Positions 46,689 to 55,691 of a DNA stretch of 64,000 nucleotides are shown here, piece by piece. The position numbers and the translations under genes were made by a program. How positions within the stretch are numbered: the stretch's first letter is position 1; every line of letters starts with the position of its first letter. This DNA is from Qipengyuania sp. JC766 (GTDB lineage Bacteria; Pseudomonadota; Alphaproteobacteria; Sphingomonadales; Sphingomonadaceae). The stretch covers positions 2,552,001 to 2,616,000 of the forward strand of contig NZ_JBFEFL010000001.1 of the NCBI RefSeq assembly GCF_040717445.1. The letters run 5' to 3'. The notes beneath the pieces were generated by a model. It did no database searches, was not told the DNA's origin, and saw only the letters and a list, made by a program, of their open reading frames with translations.

Positions 46689-47522
46689 ATGATCGCGGAA
46701 ACCGATATCGCAGCCCTCAGCGTGCCGGAGCAGATATGGCTCTGGCTGCGCGTCAACATGGTCGAGATCGCGGGCGCCTTCGCCGTGCTCGTCATCGGCC
46801 TGCTGATCGCGAGCTTCGTGTCGCGCTGGGTGGAGCGGACTCTCACGAAATCGCCGCGCTTCGACCAGACCATTGCCGCTTTCCTGTCCAACCTCGTGAA
46901 ATACGCGCTGTGGGCGCTGGTGCTGGTGACGGTGCTGTCCCAGTTCGGCGTGGAGACGACCAGCATCCTGGCCGCGCTGGGAGGACTTGCCCTGGCGGTC
47001 GGCCTCGCGCTGCAGGGCACGCTCAGCAATGTGGCGTCGGGCGTGATGATCCTGGTGCAGAAGCCCTTCAAGGTGGGCGAGGCGATCTCGGTCAACGAAT
47101 TCACCGCCGTGGTCCAGCAGATCGGCCTGTTCACCACAGAGCTGAAGCAGTTCGACGGATTGTTCGTGATGGTGCCCAATTCCGAACTCTGGAACCAGCC
47201 GATCGTCAACCTGCATCGCCACCCCACCCGCCGTTTCGAACTGATCGTGGGGATCGGTTACGACGACAGCATGGAGCAGGCGCGCAAGGAACTGCTCGCG
47301 CTGGCCGAGGCCGACGAGCGGGTGCTGGACGATCCCGCACCGCAGGCCTTCGTCAATTCGCTGGACGACAGTTCCGTAGGCATCGGCCTGCGCGTCTGGT
47401 GCGCGACCGGCGATTACATGGCGGTGTCCTGGGACCTCACCGAAAAGGCCAAGGCGCGGTTCGACGCGGTCGGCCTCAACATCCCGTTCCCGCAGCGCGA
47501 AGTCACGATGAAGGCTGCCTGA
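46689..47522 (+). CDS. mscS: Small-conductance mechanosensitive channel, MscS type
   Basis: The 277-residue product is the same length class as E. coli MscS. It has three transmembrane segments, and the pore helix TSILAALGGLALAVGLALQGTLSNVASGVMI carries the Gly/Ala packing pattern. The beta domain follows with PFKVGEAISV and VPNSELWNQPIVN, then the C-terminal cage domain. It opens on osmotic downshock. The 3' end overlaps the convergent MATE gene by 20 bp. Confidence 0.93.
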   Translation: MIAETDIAALSVPEQIWLWLRVNMVEIAGAFAVLVIGLLIASFVSRWVERTLTKSPRFDQTIAAFLSNLVKYALWALVLVTVLSQFGVETTSILAALGGLALAVGLALQGTLSNVASGVMILVQKPFKVGEAISVNEFTAVVQQIGLFTTELKQFDGLFVMVPNSELWNQPIVNLHRHPTRRFELIVGIGYDDSMEQARKELLALAEADERVLDDPAPQAFVNSLDDSSVGIGLRVWCATGDYMAVSWDLTEKAKARFDAVGLNIPFPQREVTMKAA

Positions 47523-48918
47523 CGGGGCGCTGCGTCAGCCCCAGCGCATCGCGCCGCAGCCAGCGCCAGACCAGCAGGATCGCCGCGACCAGCAGCCCGG
47601 TCGCGAGGCCGATCCAGACGCCGGTCCCTTCCAGCGGGGTGCCGAAGCCGAGCGCGACCGCCGTGCCGAAGCCGGGCACCCAGTAGGCGAAGATCGCGAT
47701 GACCATCGGGATGCGCGTGTCCTGCAACCCGCGCAGTGCGCCCGCAGCGACGGCCTGCAACCCGTCGGCAAGCTGGAAGGCGGCGGCGATGACCAGGTAT
47801 TGCAGGGCGAAACCGATGAGGGCCGCGTTGGCGGCGGCATAGGGATCGACATAGATCGAGAGCAGGGCCCTGGGCGCAAGGATCATCGCGCCGGCGGTCA
47901 GCACCATGAAACCTGTGCCCAGCGCGATGCCCACCCAGCCGGCACGGCCCATGCCCTCGCTGTCGCGCGCGCCATAGAAATAGCCCACGCGGATGGTGCT
48001 CGCCTGGCCGATGCCGAAGGGGATCTGGAAGGCGAGCGCCGCGATCTGCAGTGCGATGGTGTGCCCCGCCAGCTGCGCCGCGCCGATATTGCCCATCAGG
48101 AACGCCGCGGCGCCGAAAATGCCCGCCTCTGCCGTAATGGTCAGTGCGATGGGCGTGCCGATCCGCACGATCTGCCACAGGCGCTGCCAGTCCGGTGCCC
48201 ACCAGCGGCCGAGGATGCGGTAGCGGTGCAGCTTCGGGTCGAGCCGGATGGCCAGCAGGTAAGCGGCCAGCGTGACGAAAGACGTGATGATCGTCGCCAT
48301 CGCCGCGCCGCGCAGGCCCAGTTCCGGCGCGCCGAAATTGCCGAAGATGAAGGCGTAATTGGCGAGCGCGTTCACGCCGATGCCCGCCGCGGTGATCAGC
48401 GTTGCGAAGATCGGCCGGTCCAGCGCCGATACGAAGCAGCGCAGGACGTTGTTGAACAGCATCGGGATCAGCGAGAAGATGATCAGCAGATTGTATTCGT
48501 TGGCGAGCGCGGTGATGCGCGGCTCCTGCCCGCTGGCGACCATCAGCGGGCCGAGCAGCAGGCACGCACCCATGCCCAGCAGCCCCGCGCCGATGGACAG
48601 CCACAGCGCCATGCGCATCCCGCGCCGCACCGGTCGCAAGGCGGGCGCTCGCTCGCCCAGTTCCGCCGAAATGACCGGCGCCACCGCCCCCGTCAGCCCG
48701 CTGAGCGCCCACAGCACCATGCCGAAAAGCGCGACCGCCAGCGCGGATGCCGCCAGCTGGTCTTCCCCCAGCCGCGCGATGAAGATCACGTCGACCGCGT
48801 AGGTCAGCATCTGCAGCAGGTTGGCGAGCGCGAGCGGCCAGCTCAGCCGCAGGGTCGCGGCAAGCTCGGTGCGCCAGGGTTTTTCGGGATCGACCTGGAG
48901 GGGAAGCGAATCGGACAT
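47503..48918 (-). CDS. MATE family multidrug efflux transporter (NorM-like)
   Basis: The 471-residue protein has the twelve hydrophobic segments and twofold pseudo-repeat of MATE antiporters. It opens TELAATLRLSWPLALANLLQMLTYAVDVIFIARLGEDQLAASALA. The second half has LQAVAAGALRGLQDTRIPMVI, a NorM-type stretch. It would export cationic drugs or metabolites against Na+ or H+. ATG 48918 was chosen over an upstream in-frame start because the extra residues are not hydrophobic and not family-like. Regulation is not visible; no regulator gene adjoins. Confidence 0.93.
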   Translation of the reverse strand: MSDSLPLQVDPEKPWRTELAATLRLSWPLALANLLQMLTYAVDVIFIARLGEDQLAASALAVALFGMVLWALSGLTGAVAPVISAELGERAPALRPVRRGMRMALWLSIGAGLLGMGACLLLGPLMVASGQEPRITALANEYNLLIIFSLIPMLFNNVLRCFVSALDRPIFATLITAAGIGVNALANYAFIFGNFGAPELGLRGAAMATIITSFVTLAAYLLAIRLDPKLHRYRILGRWWAPDWQRLWQIVRIGTPIALTITAEAGIFGAAAFLMGNIGAAQLAGHTIALQIAALAFQIPFGIGQASTIRVGYFYGARDSEGMGRAGWVGIALGTGFMVLTAGAMILAPRALLSIYVDPYAAANAALIGFALQYLVIAAAFQLADGLQAVAAGALRGLQDTRIPMVIAIFAYWVPGFGTAVALGFGTPLEGTGVWIGLATGLLVAAILLVWRWLRRDALGLTQRPVRQPSS

Positions 48919-49043
48919 AAAGCCGTCCCGGATAGCGGCGCCCCCATGACGGGGGAAGGCGGGATACGGCAATCCCGCGAATTCGCATTGTGGGCGGGTA
49001 GGACAAGGGTGTATGGGCCCGGTTCTGTATCCGGAGGGTCCGC

Positions 49044-49514
49044 ATGAAATCCGTTGTTCTATCCGTCGCGCTGGCCGGTGCCGCGCTTCTCGTTCCCGGC
49101 GCGCAGGCGCAGGTCGTCACCGAAGAGATGACGGCCGAAAACGCCATGCACTGCAGCGCGTTCAGCGGCTTCACCGGCGGCATGGTGATGGAAGAAGACC
49201 CGGTCTTCGCGGCCGACCTGATGAAGGCTGCCTACACGTTCGGAACCTTCGCCTACGACCTCTACGAAGGTCCGGAAGAAGAAATGGACGTGGCGGCCGA
49301 GAACAAGATCGACTGGATCGACGACCAGCTCGACGGGTTCGGCGCGGACGAGGAAGCCACCATCTCGTTCATGGAAACGCATCTCGCGGCCTGCACCAAG
49401 CTGCGCGAGGCCAATCTCGAGGAATATTCTGAGGTCGAGGCGATCGTCGCGCGTGACTACGCCGCGCAGCTCGGCGCGATGGCCGGCGGGCAGGGGCTCA
49501 TCGAAAACAACTGA
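49044..49514 (+). CDS. Hypothetical secreted protein
   Basis: The 156-residue product has a signal peptide (MKSVVLSVALAGAALLVPGAQA, cleaved before Gln23). The mature domain is acidic and mostly helical with just two Cys (C37 and another near residue 117), which could form a disulfide in the periplasm. GGAGG lies upstream of the ATG. It resembles other small sphingomonad periplasmic proteins of unknown function, and I do not recognise a family. It is convergent with the DUF305-LVIVD gene, 48 bp apart. Confidence 0.7.
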   Translation: MKSVVLSVALAGAALLVPGAQAQVVTEEMTAENAMHCSAFSGFTGGMVMEEDPVFAADLMKAAYTFGTFAYDLYEGPEEEMDVAAENKIDWIDDQLDGFGADEEATISFMETHLAACTKLREANLEEYSEVEAIVARDYAAQLGAMAGGQGLIENN

Positions 49515-49562
49515 GGGTCGTAGCGCGAGCGGCGGGCATCCCGGCCGCTCGCGCCCGATACT

Positions 49563-52088
49563 TCACCCGCCGTTGCGTAGGTTCGCCGCGATCCCGCGCA
49601 GGACGCCGGCCATGCGCTGGCCGCGCACATCGCTCTCGGTCATGCCGTCGGCCGCCGTTTCCAGCTGGTCCGCGACGCTGGCATCGCCGTCCTGTGCCCG
49701 CGCCAGCAGCGTGCGCAGCTCCGTCACCATCGGCATCTGCGCTTCGCCGGCCTCGTCCCGCTCGTACTGGTCGAGATAGGCGAGGGCGACCACCGGATCG
49801 TCCGGCCAGGTGACCGGCATCTGCTGCTGCGGATTGAAGAACTCGCCCTGGTCGGCGAGCTTGGCCGCGGCGATCTCGTTCTCGGTCAGCATCTCCGTCG
49901 GCACGAGCTCCAGCACGTCGAGGCCGCGCACGATCTCGGTGCCGTAGATCTTGCCGTCGAAGTAATAGACCGACCAGAAACCGCCGACCAGCGACTGGTC
50001 CTCGTCGATCGGGCCGCGGTCGAAATAGCCGATCTCGACCGGGTTGCTGCTGTCGGTGAAGTCGATCAGCGAGATGCCGCCCTGGTACCAGGCCTGAACG
50101 AAGATGTCGCGGCCCGGGACCGGCACCAGCGAGCCGTTGTGGGCGACGCAGTTCTCGGTCTCGCTTTGCGCGCTCGGGATCTTGAACAGGCTGCGCTGCA
50201 CCAGCTTGCCGTCCACGATGTCGTAGATCGCGTCCGCGCCCCAGGTCATCGGGTCCTGGCTGCGGCAGCGCGGGCGGGCACCGCCGCCCCACTCGTCCGT
50301 GAACAGCACCTTGGTGCCGTCATTGTTGAAGGTGGCGGAGTGCCAGTAGGCGAAACCCTTGTCGGTCACGTCGTCCACGCGGACCGGCTTGCGCGGGTCC
50401 GAGATGTCGAGGACGATGCCGTTGCCCGAACACGCGCCCGCGGCGATGTTCTTCGCCGGGAAGATGGTGATGTCGTGGCACTGGTCCGTGGTCGCGGTGT
50501 CCTGCGTACCCGGACCGTGGTCGCCGCCCCGCCACAGGCCGGCAATGCGTCCGTCCTTGGCGAAGATGCGCGGGGAATCGATGATCCGCGCCTGCGAGGG
50601 ATCGGCCTTGGGGATCTCGATCACGTCGATGCTGAAGAGCGCGCTTTCCTCGCCCCCGAAGCCGATCGTGCAGCCGGCCAGCTCCTCCTCGTCGCGCACG
50701 CGCGAGATGCCGGAATTGTAGACCAGCAGCGAATTGGCATCGTCCGCCACGATCGAGTGCGTGTGGCTGCCGCGGCAGGTCTGCACCTGGCCGACCTGGC
50801 GCGGGCGGTCGATGTCCGAAATGTCGAAGATGCGCAGGCCGCGGAACCGGTCGGGGCTGACGTCTTCGGACACGCCGCCGAGGCCGCAATCGGTCCGGCC
50901 GCGATTGTCCTCGACCGACATGATCAGCAGGTCGCCGGCGATCGACACGTCGCCCTGGCCCCCCGGGCACACGACCGAGCTAATAAGGTTCGGCATGCCC
51001 TCGTCCGACAGGCGGTAGATGTTGAAGCCGTGGTAATTGCCCGCGATCAGCAGATCGCGCGAGAACGCCATGTCGGTATTGCCGAAGCTGAGCAGGGGGA
51101 ATCGCGGATTGGTCTGGGACGGGCGGGCATTGGCCGGCATGTCCTCGTCCGGTTCCGCGCCGATGGCGGAGACGGCGGCCATCGCCTCGTTCAGCTTGCG
51201 GAGCGCTTCGCTGCGCGGATCGGCCTCGTCGCTGTCGGCAGCCGCGCCACCGTCGATCGGGCTACGCTCCACGGGATCTTCGAGCACGGCCGGCAGGCGC
51301 AGACCGGCCGGGTTTTCCGGATCGAAGAAGCCTGCAGGCTTGGGCAGCGAGCGGACGAGCCGCAGGCCCTTCGCGGCCTGCTCCGCGTCGCGGAATCCGG
51401 CGGCAAGGCCGGTCCGCGGATCGGTCGCAACGTCGGCCAGGAGGTTGCTCATCACGGTGATTTCCGCCGACTGGTCGGCGACCACGTCGTTGACGAAGCG
51501 CGACAGGATCGGGTCGTAGGCCGCGCCCGGCGCGTCGTTCAGCATGTCCACCATGTCCAGCGCTCCCGCATGGTGGGCGATCATCAGCTGGAGGTACATG
51601 CGGTCGAACTCGGTCCCCGACAGCGAGGCGAGCTGTTCCATCTGTTCGGGCGTCGCCATGCCCTTCATCATCACGGGGCCGCCATCGGATGCGTGCATCA
51701 TGTGGTGGGCGTGACCCTGCGCCGCGGCGGGGTCGGGAACGTCCTGCCCGCGCTCGCGCAGCCAGCTTTGCATGAAGGCGATCTCGTCCGCCTGGCTGAC
51801 CTGGATCTTGCGGGCGATTTCCACGATGTCGTCGGTCGCAGTCCGGCCGTCTACCAAGCGGCCCATCTCCACCGCCTGGAAGTGGTGCCAGATCATGTTC
51901 TGCATGAAGTCGACATCGGCCTGGATGTAACGGTCGGCGACGATGCTGATCGCGTCGTTCGCGTCGATTTCCCGCGCGTCCTGGCCCACGCCGCCCGGCT
52001 GGACGATGGTCGCGTCCTGGGCGAGGGCGGGGCTGGCGAGCAGGGTGGCGCACGCCGCGGTGGCGAGCAGGCGGGTCTTGGCGAACAT
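49563..52088 (-). CDS. DUF305 helical domain fused to LVIVD-repeat beta-propeller, secreted
   Basis: The 841-residue product has a signal peptide (MFAKTRLLATAACATLLASPALAQ). A DUF305 four-helix domain at about residues 50-230 carries the paired MxxHH signatures MIWHH (65-69) and MIAHH (169-173). A beta-propeller of LVIVD-type repeats follows from about residue 300 (for example RGLRIFDISDIDRPRQV, GIVLDISDPRKPVRVDDV and ISLIDFTDSSNPVEI). DUF305 proteins often co-occur with copper and metal-stress genes; LVIVD repeats are found in surface propellers. The His-rich and Met-rich N-terminus (AQGHAHHMMH) hints at metal binding. The ATG at 52088 gives the signal peptide; two upstream starts do not. 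Confidence 0.82.
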   Translation of the reverse strand: MFAKTRLLATAACATLLASPALAQDATIVQPGGVGQDAREIDANDAISIVADRYIQADVDFMQNMIWHHFQAVEMGRLVDGRTATDDIVEIARKIQVSQADEIAFMQSWLRERGQDVPDPAAAQGHAHHMMHASDGGPVMMKGMATPEQMEQLASLSGTEFDRMYLQLMIAHHAGALDMVDMLNDAPGAAYDPILSRFVNDVVADQSAEITVMSNLLADVATDPRTGLAAGFRDAEQAAKGLRLVRSLPKPAGFFDPENPAGLRLPAVLEDPVERSPIDGGAAADSDEADPRSEALRKLNEAMAAVSAIGAEPDEDMPANARPSQTNPRFPLLSFGNTDMAFSRDLLIAGNYHGFNIYRLSDEGMPNLISSVVCPGGQGDVSIAGDLLIMSVEDNRGRTDCGLGGVSEDVSPDRFRGLRIFDISDIDRPRQVGQVQTCRGSHTHSIVADDANSLLVYNSGISRVRDEEELAGCTIGFGGEESALFSIDVIEIPKADPSQARIIDSPRIFAKDGRIAGLWRGGDHGPGTQDTATTDQCHDITIFPAKNIAAGACSGNGIVLDISDPRKPVRVDDVTDKGFAYWHSATFNNDGTKVLFTDEWGGGARPRCRSQDPMTWGADAIYDIVDGKLVQRSLFKIPSAQSETENCVAHNGSLVPVPGRDIFVQAWYQGGISLIDFTDSSNPVEIGYFDRGPIDEDQSLVGGFWSVYYFDGKIYGTEIVRGLDVLELVPTEMLTENEIAAAKLADQGEFFNPQQQMPVTWPDDPVVALAYLDQYERDEAGEAQMPMVTELRTLLARAQDGDASVADQLETAADGMTESDVRGQRMAGVLRGIAANLRNGG

Positions 52089-52193
52089 GTCGGGTGTCTC
52101 TCCGGTTTCGTTTGCAATCATGCTGGCGAAATTTCGTCGATGCCACAAGGCCGTTCGCCGACGCCCGTCACCCGCCGATGGAATAGCGGCACG

Positions 52194-52225
52194 AAAAAGG
52201 GGCGGCGCCTTGCGGCACCGCCCCC
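52194..52225 (-). terminator. Rho-independent terminator after rplL
   Basis: On the minus strand GGGGCGGTGCC, a GCAA tetraloop and GGCGCCGCCCC form an 11-bp stem (one G-U pair) followed by TTTTT. It lies about 30 bp past the rplL stop and separates the ribosomal genes from the DUF305 gene. Confidence 0.9.
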
Positions 52226-52253
52226 GTTCCTTTTCGCCTGAAGCGAGAAGAGC

Positions 52254-52631
52254 TTACTTGAGCTCGACGGTACCGCCGGCAGCTTCGATCTTGCTCTTGA
52301 TGTCTTCGGCTTCCGCCTTGTTGACGCCTTCCTTGAGCGGCTTCGGCGCGCCTTCGACGAGCGCCTTGGCTTCGCCCAGGCCGAGGCCCGTGATGCCACG
52401 GACTTCCTTGATGACCTGGATCTTCTTGCCACCGTCGCCGGTGAGGATGACGTCGAATTCGTCCTTCTCTTCGGCGGGGGCAGCGGCATCGCCACCACCG
52501 GCGGGGCCGGCCACGGCCACGGCTGCGGCGGCGCTCACGCCCCACTCATCTTCGAGCGCGGTGGCGAGTTCGGCGGCTTCCAGAACGGTCAGCTTCGAAA
52601 GTTCTTCTACGAGGGCTTTGATATCGGCCAT
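52254..52631 (-). CDS. rplL: 50S ribosomal protein L7/L12
   Basis: L7/L12 forms the ribosomal stalk that recruits translation GTPases. The 125-residue product has the N-terminal dimerisation domain ([22 protein letters not shown]), an Ala/Gly hinge and the C-terminal domain [21 protein letters not shown] with [16 protein letters not shown]. It is 65 bp downstream of rplJ and ends at a strong terminator, so rpoB does not directly follow. Confidence 0.98.
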   Translation of the reverse strand: MADIKALVEELSKLTVLEAAELATALEDEWGVSAAAAVAVAGPAGGGDAAAPAEEKDEFDVILTGDGGKKIQVIKEVRGITGLGLGEAKALVEGAPKPLKEGVNKAEAEDIKSKIEAAGGTVELK

Positions 52632-52696
52632 TGTTCAATACTCCTGAGATTCGTTTGGGGCGTCGTGCCCCGGCGAAATACGCTTGGAAAAACGGT

Positions 52697-53212
52697 CTAT
52701 GCAGCTTCCTTGGCGCCGTAGGCACCAAAGACGCGGGCCAGCTTGCTGGCAGGGGCGTTGACGACCTGGGCGACCTTGGTCGCAGGCGCATTCATCAGAC
52801 CCACCAGCTTGGCACGCAGCTCGTCGAGGCTCGGCATCGAGGCCAGCGACCTGATACCTGCTTCGTCGAGAACCTGCCCGCCCATCGAACCGCCGACGAT
52901 TTCCAGCCGGTCGTTCGATTTGGCGAAGTCCACCGCGGCCTTGGCCGCCGCCACCGGATCCTCGGAGTAACCGAGGGCCGTCGGGCCCGAAAGCATGCCT
53001 TCGATGCCTTCGTAGGGAGTGTCCTTCAGGGCGAGCTTGGCAAGACGGTTCTTCGCAACCTTGTAGGACGCGCCGGCTTCGCGCATCTTCCCGCGCAGAT
53101 CGGTGGATTCCGCCACCGTCAGGCCGAGGTTGCGGGTGATGACCACCACGCCGACCTCGTTGAAGACCGCATTGAGCTGGGCGACCGCGTCGGTTTTCTG
53201 CGAACGATCCAT
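52697..53212 (-). CDS. rplJ: 50S ribosomal protein L10
   Basis: L10 anchors the L7/L12 dimers to 23S rRNA. The 171-residue product has the conserved MDRSQKTDAVAQLNAVFNE start, the RNA-binding MREAGASYKVAKNRLAKLAL and a C-terminal helix that binds L12 dimers (ASKLARVFGAYGAKEA). AAGGAG stands 6 nt before the ATG. L10-L12 classically represses its own mRNA through the leader, and strong hairpins are present upstream. Confidence 0.97.
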   Translation of the reverse strand: MDRSQKTDAVAQLNAVFNEVGVVVITRNLGLTVAESTDLRGKMREAGASYKVAKNRLAKLALKDTPYEGIEGMLSGPTALGYSEDPVAAAKAAVDFAKSNDRLEIVGGSMGGQVLDEAGIRSLASMPSLDELRAKLVGLMNAPATKVAQVVNAPASKLARVFGAYGAKEAA

Positions 53213-53531
53213 GCCTTACTCCTTCACTGTGGTCGCGATGGCCCGAAGGCCGCCGCGACCGGCTCAAACAGTCCCGGCGCGGATGCACCGGGACAAAGTC
53301 CAATGATGGGGAAGGAGGATGCGCCGGGGACGCACAGGGCCAGGCCGCTTGGGCAAGGCCGAAAAATCTCGTTTCCCCGTCTAGGCTGGAAATTAAGACC
53401 GGCATATTCCGGTCACCAACTGTCTCGGACGGATGATCGCGAACACCTGCAAAGGCTTTCGCGAACGGGCGCGCATCTAGCGCATGGCGGCGCAAAGTCA
53501 ATCGGTATCCGCCGTCGCCGGCCGCGACCCG
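53213..53531 (-). promoter_or_regulatory. rplJ leader region with two strong hairpins (probable L10 leader)
   Basis: This 319-bp gap has no gene. On the rplJ mRNA strand it can form GTCCCGG/CCGGGAC (53294-53288 with 53277-53271, 10-nt loop). Nearer the gene, GGTCGCG/CGCGACC (53260-53254 with 53237-53231) encloses a GGCC/GGCC inner stem. Position and structure fit an autoregulatory L10-(L12)4 binding leader, but I cannot confirm the kink-turn by eye. The rplJL promoter should also be here. Confidence 0.45.
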
Positions 53532-54416
53532 TCAGGCGATGAAGTCGCGCACTTCGGCGAGGAAATCGTCGAACCGGTCGTGATGCACCCAGTGGCCCGC
53601 GCGATCGTATTCGGTGACGCTGGCATTCGCGCCCCAGTGCTTCATCCGGCCGTCGGACTTCGGATTGGAAGCCCAGCTGTCGGCGCCATAGATCAGCCTC
53701 GTCGGGCAGGTGATCCGTTCCCAAAGCATCCGGGTCTGTTCCGGCGTGAAATCGTCCGGCGGCCAGGCGTGCAGGTGCGGATCGAACTTCCAGCTGAAGG
53801 TGCCGTCCTCGTTGCGGATGACCGCGTGCAGCGTCAGGTGGTGGGCTTGCGCGCGGCTGAGATAGCTGTTCGCCTCGTGCATGCGGTCGAGCGCGTCCTC
53901 GAAACTGTCGTACTTGCGGATCTGGCGGGCGCTTGCCTCGCGCTTCTTGTCGATCCAGTTGGTCCAGTGCTCGTGGAACGGCGTCTTCTGCATCTCGGTG
54001 AGACGATCGGGACTGGGGCCCAGCCCCTCGATCGCGACCAGCTTGCGGACATTGTCGGGGTAGAGGCCGGCATACCGGATCGCCACATTGCCGCCGAGCG
54101 AGTGGGCGACGATGGTCACCGGCGCCAGTTCCAGCTGGTGGATCAGCTGGCCGAGGTCGTAGACGTAATGCATCACCGGGTAATGCCCGGTCTCGTTCCA
54201 GTCGCTGTCCCCGTGGCCACGCAGGTCCGGGCAGATGACATGCCAGTCCTTGCGCAATTCCTCCGCCGTCCAGTCCCAGCTGCGCGAATGGTCGCGCCCG
54301 CCATGCAGCAGGATGAGCGGCGGCGCATCCGGATTGCCCCAGTCCACGTAGTGGAGGCGCGTGCGCATGGAGATGAGGACCTGCGAGGTGGGGCCGACGA
54401 GTTCGGTGCCGCTCAT
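53532..54416 (-). CDS. Alpha/beta hydrolase
   Basis: The 294-residue cytoplasmic enzyme has the oxyanion motif LLHGGRDHSRSW, the PDLRGHGDSDW stretch, nucleophile elbow VAHSLGGN (Ser), acid region LIYGADSWASN and the catalytic His in RAGHWVHHDR. This is the epoxide-hydrolase/lipase-like class. The longer open frame upstream overlaps the promoter of the divergent acyl-CoA dehydrogenase gene; the ATG at 54416 has AGGGAAG at good spacing. The substrate is unknown; its divergent partner suggests fatty-acid or ester metabolism. Confidence 0.87.
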   Translation of the reverse strand: MSGTELVGPTSQVLISMRTRLHYVDWGNPDAPPLILLHGGRDHSRSWDWTAEELRKDWHVICPDLRGHGDSDWNETGHYPVMHYVYDLGQLIHQLELAPVTIVAHSLGGNVAIRYAGLYPDNVRKLVAIEGLGPSPDRLTEMQKTPFHEHWTNWIDKKREASARQIRKYDSFEDALDRMHEANSYLSRAQAHHLTLHAVIRNEDGTFSWKFDPHLHAWPPDDFTPEQTRMLWERITCPTRLIYGADSWASNPKSDGRMKHWGANASVTEYDRAGHWVHHDRFDDFLAEVRDFIA

Positions 54417-54511
54417 TTGCTTCCCTTCACGTAAGCGGAAAATGCGTTGCGGATCGCTACCGATGGGATAGGATCGAAGGCAACTATAAATTCGAGGAGA
54501 GGACAATAGCC

Positions 54512-55675
54512 ATGCCCGTGATCGACGTCGCTCAGCCCGGTTTTGTGGAAGACGAGGAGATCGCGATCTTCTCAGACGCGGTCGGGAAATTCTACGAAAA
54601 GCACGCGCCCGAAAAGCGCGTCCTGAAATGGCGCGAGGACGGGCAGGTGGAACGCGAGTTCTGGACCGAGGCCGGTGCGGCGGGCCTGCTGGGCGCATCG
54701 GTGCCCGAGGAATATGGCGGGCATGGCGGCGATTTCCGGCACGAGATGGTGGTGATCGACCAGCAGGGCCGGCACAATGTGGACGGCTTCGCGGCCAGCC
54801 TGCACAACACGATCATCCTGCCCTACCTCGTGCGTCACGGGACCGAGGAGCAGAAGAAGAAATACCTGCCCAAGCTGGTTTCGGGCGAACTGGTCAGCGC
54901 GATCGCGATGACCGAACCGGGCGTGGGATCGGACCTGCAGAGCATAACCACGACCGCGCTGAAGGACGGCAACGGCTACCGCATCAACGGGGCCAAGACG
55001 TACATCTCCAACGGGCAGATCGCGGACTTCATCATCGTCGTCGCCAAGACCGACCCGGCCGAGCGGGCCAAGGGCATTTCGCTCATGCTGCTGGAGACGG
55101 AAGGGGCCGAGGGCTTCCAGCGGGGCAAGAAGCTCGACAAGATCGGGCTGGATGCACAGGACACCTCGGAACTCTTCTTCGACGACGTCTTCGTGCCGAG
55201 CGACGCGGTGCTGGGCGGCGAGGAAGGCAAGGGCTTCTACCAGCTGATGGGCGAACTGCCGCAGGAACGGCTGATCATCGCGATGGGCGCCATGACCACG
55301 ATCGAGCGCGCGCTGGAGGAAACGGTCGCCTTCACCAAGGAGCGCAAGGCTTTCGGCAAGACGATCTGGGACTTCCAGAACACGCAGTTCGTCCTCGCCG
55401 ACCTCAAGGCGCGCGGCACTGCGGCCAAGGTGTTCGTCAACGACTGCATCGCCAAGCACCTGGAAGGCAAGCTGGACGTTCCCACCGCCTGCATGGCCAA
55501 ATACTGGCTGACCGAATTGCAGGGCGAAGTCGTCGACAAGTGCCTGCAGCTCCATGGCGGATCGGGCTACATCAACGATTACCCGATCGCGCGCATGTTC
55601 CGGGACAGCCGGGTCAGCCGCATTTTCGGCGGATCGAACGAGATCATGAAGATGGTGATCGCCCGCGCGATGTAG
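54512..55675 (+). CDS. Acyl-CoA dehydrogenase, long-chain (LCAD-like)
   Basis: This flavoenzyme makes the first double bond in beta-oxidation and passes electrons to ETF. The 387-residue product has the substrate/FAD loop AIAMTEPGVGSDLQSI and AKTYISNGQIADF. The helix carrying the catalytic Glu in the LCAD/IVD subgroup appears as MGAMTTIERALEE (E265). LQLHGGSGYINDYPIARMFRDSRV and the terminal GGSNEIMKMVIARAM follow. The Glu position and whole-length resemblance point to LCAD rather than the medium/short-chain type. GGAGAGG precedes the ATG. Confidence 0.93.
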   Translation: MPVIDVAQPGFVEDEEIAIFSDAVGKFYEKHAPEKRVLKWREDGQVEREFWTEAGAAGLLGASVPEEYGGHGGDFRHEMVVIDQQGRHNVDGFAASLHNTIILPYLVRHGTEEQKKKYLPKLVSGELVSAIAMTEPGVGSDLQSITTTALKDGNGYRINGAKTYISNGQIADFIIVVAKTDPAERAKGISLMLLETEGAEGFQRGKKLDKIGLDAQDTSELFFDDVFVPSDAVLGGEEGKGFYQLMGELPQERLIIAMGAMTTIERALEETVAFTKERKAFGKTIWDFQNTQFVLADLKARGTAAKVFVNDCIAKHLEGKLDVPTACMAKYWLTELQGEVVDKCLQLHGGSGYINDYPIARMFRDSRVSRIFGGSNEIMKMVIARAM

Positions 55676-55691
55676 GCGGGGGTGCGCCCGC

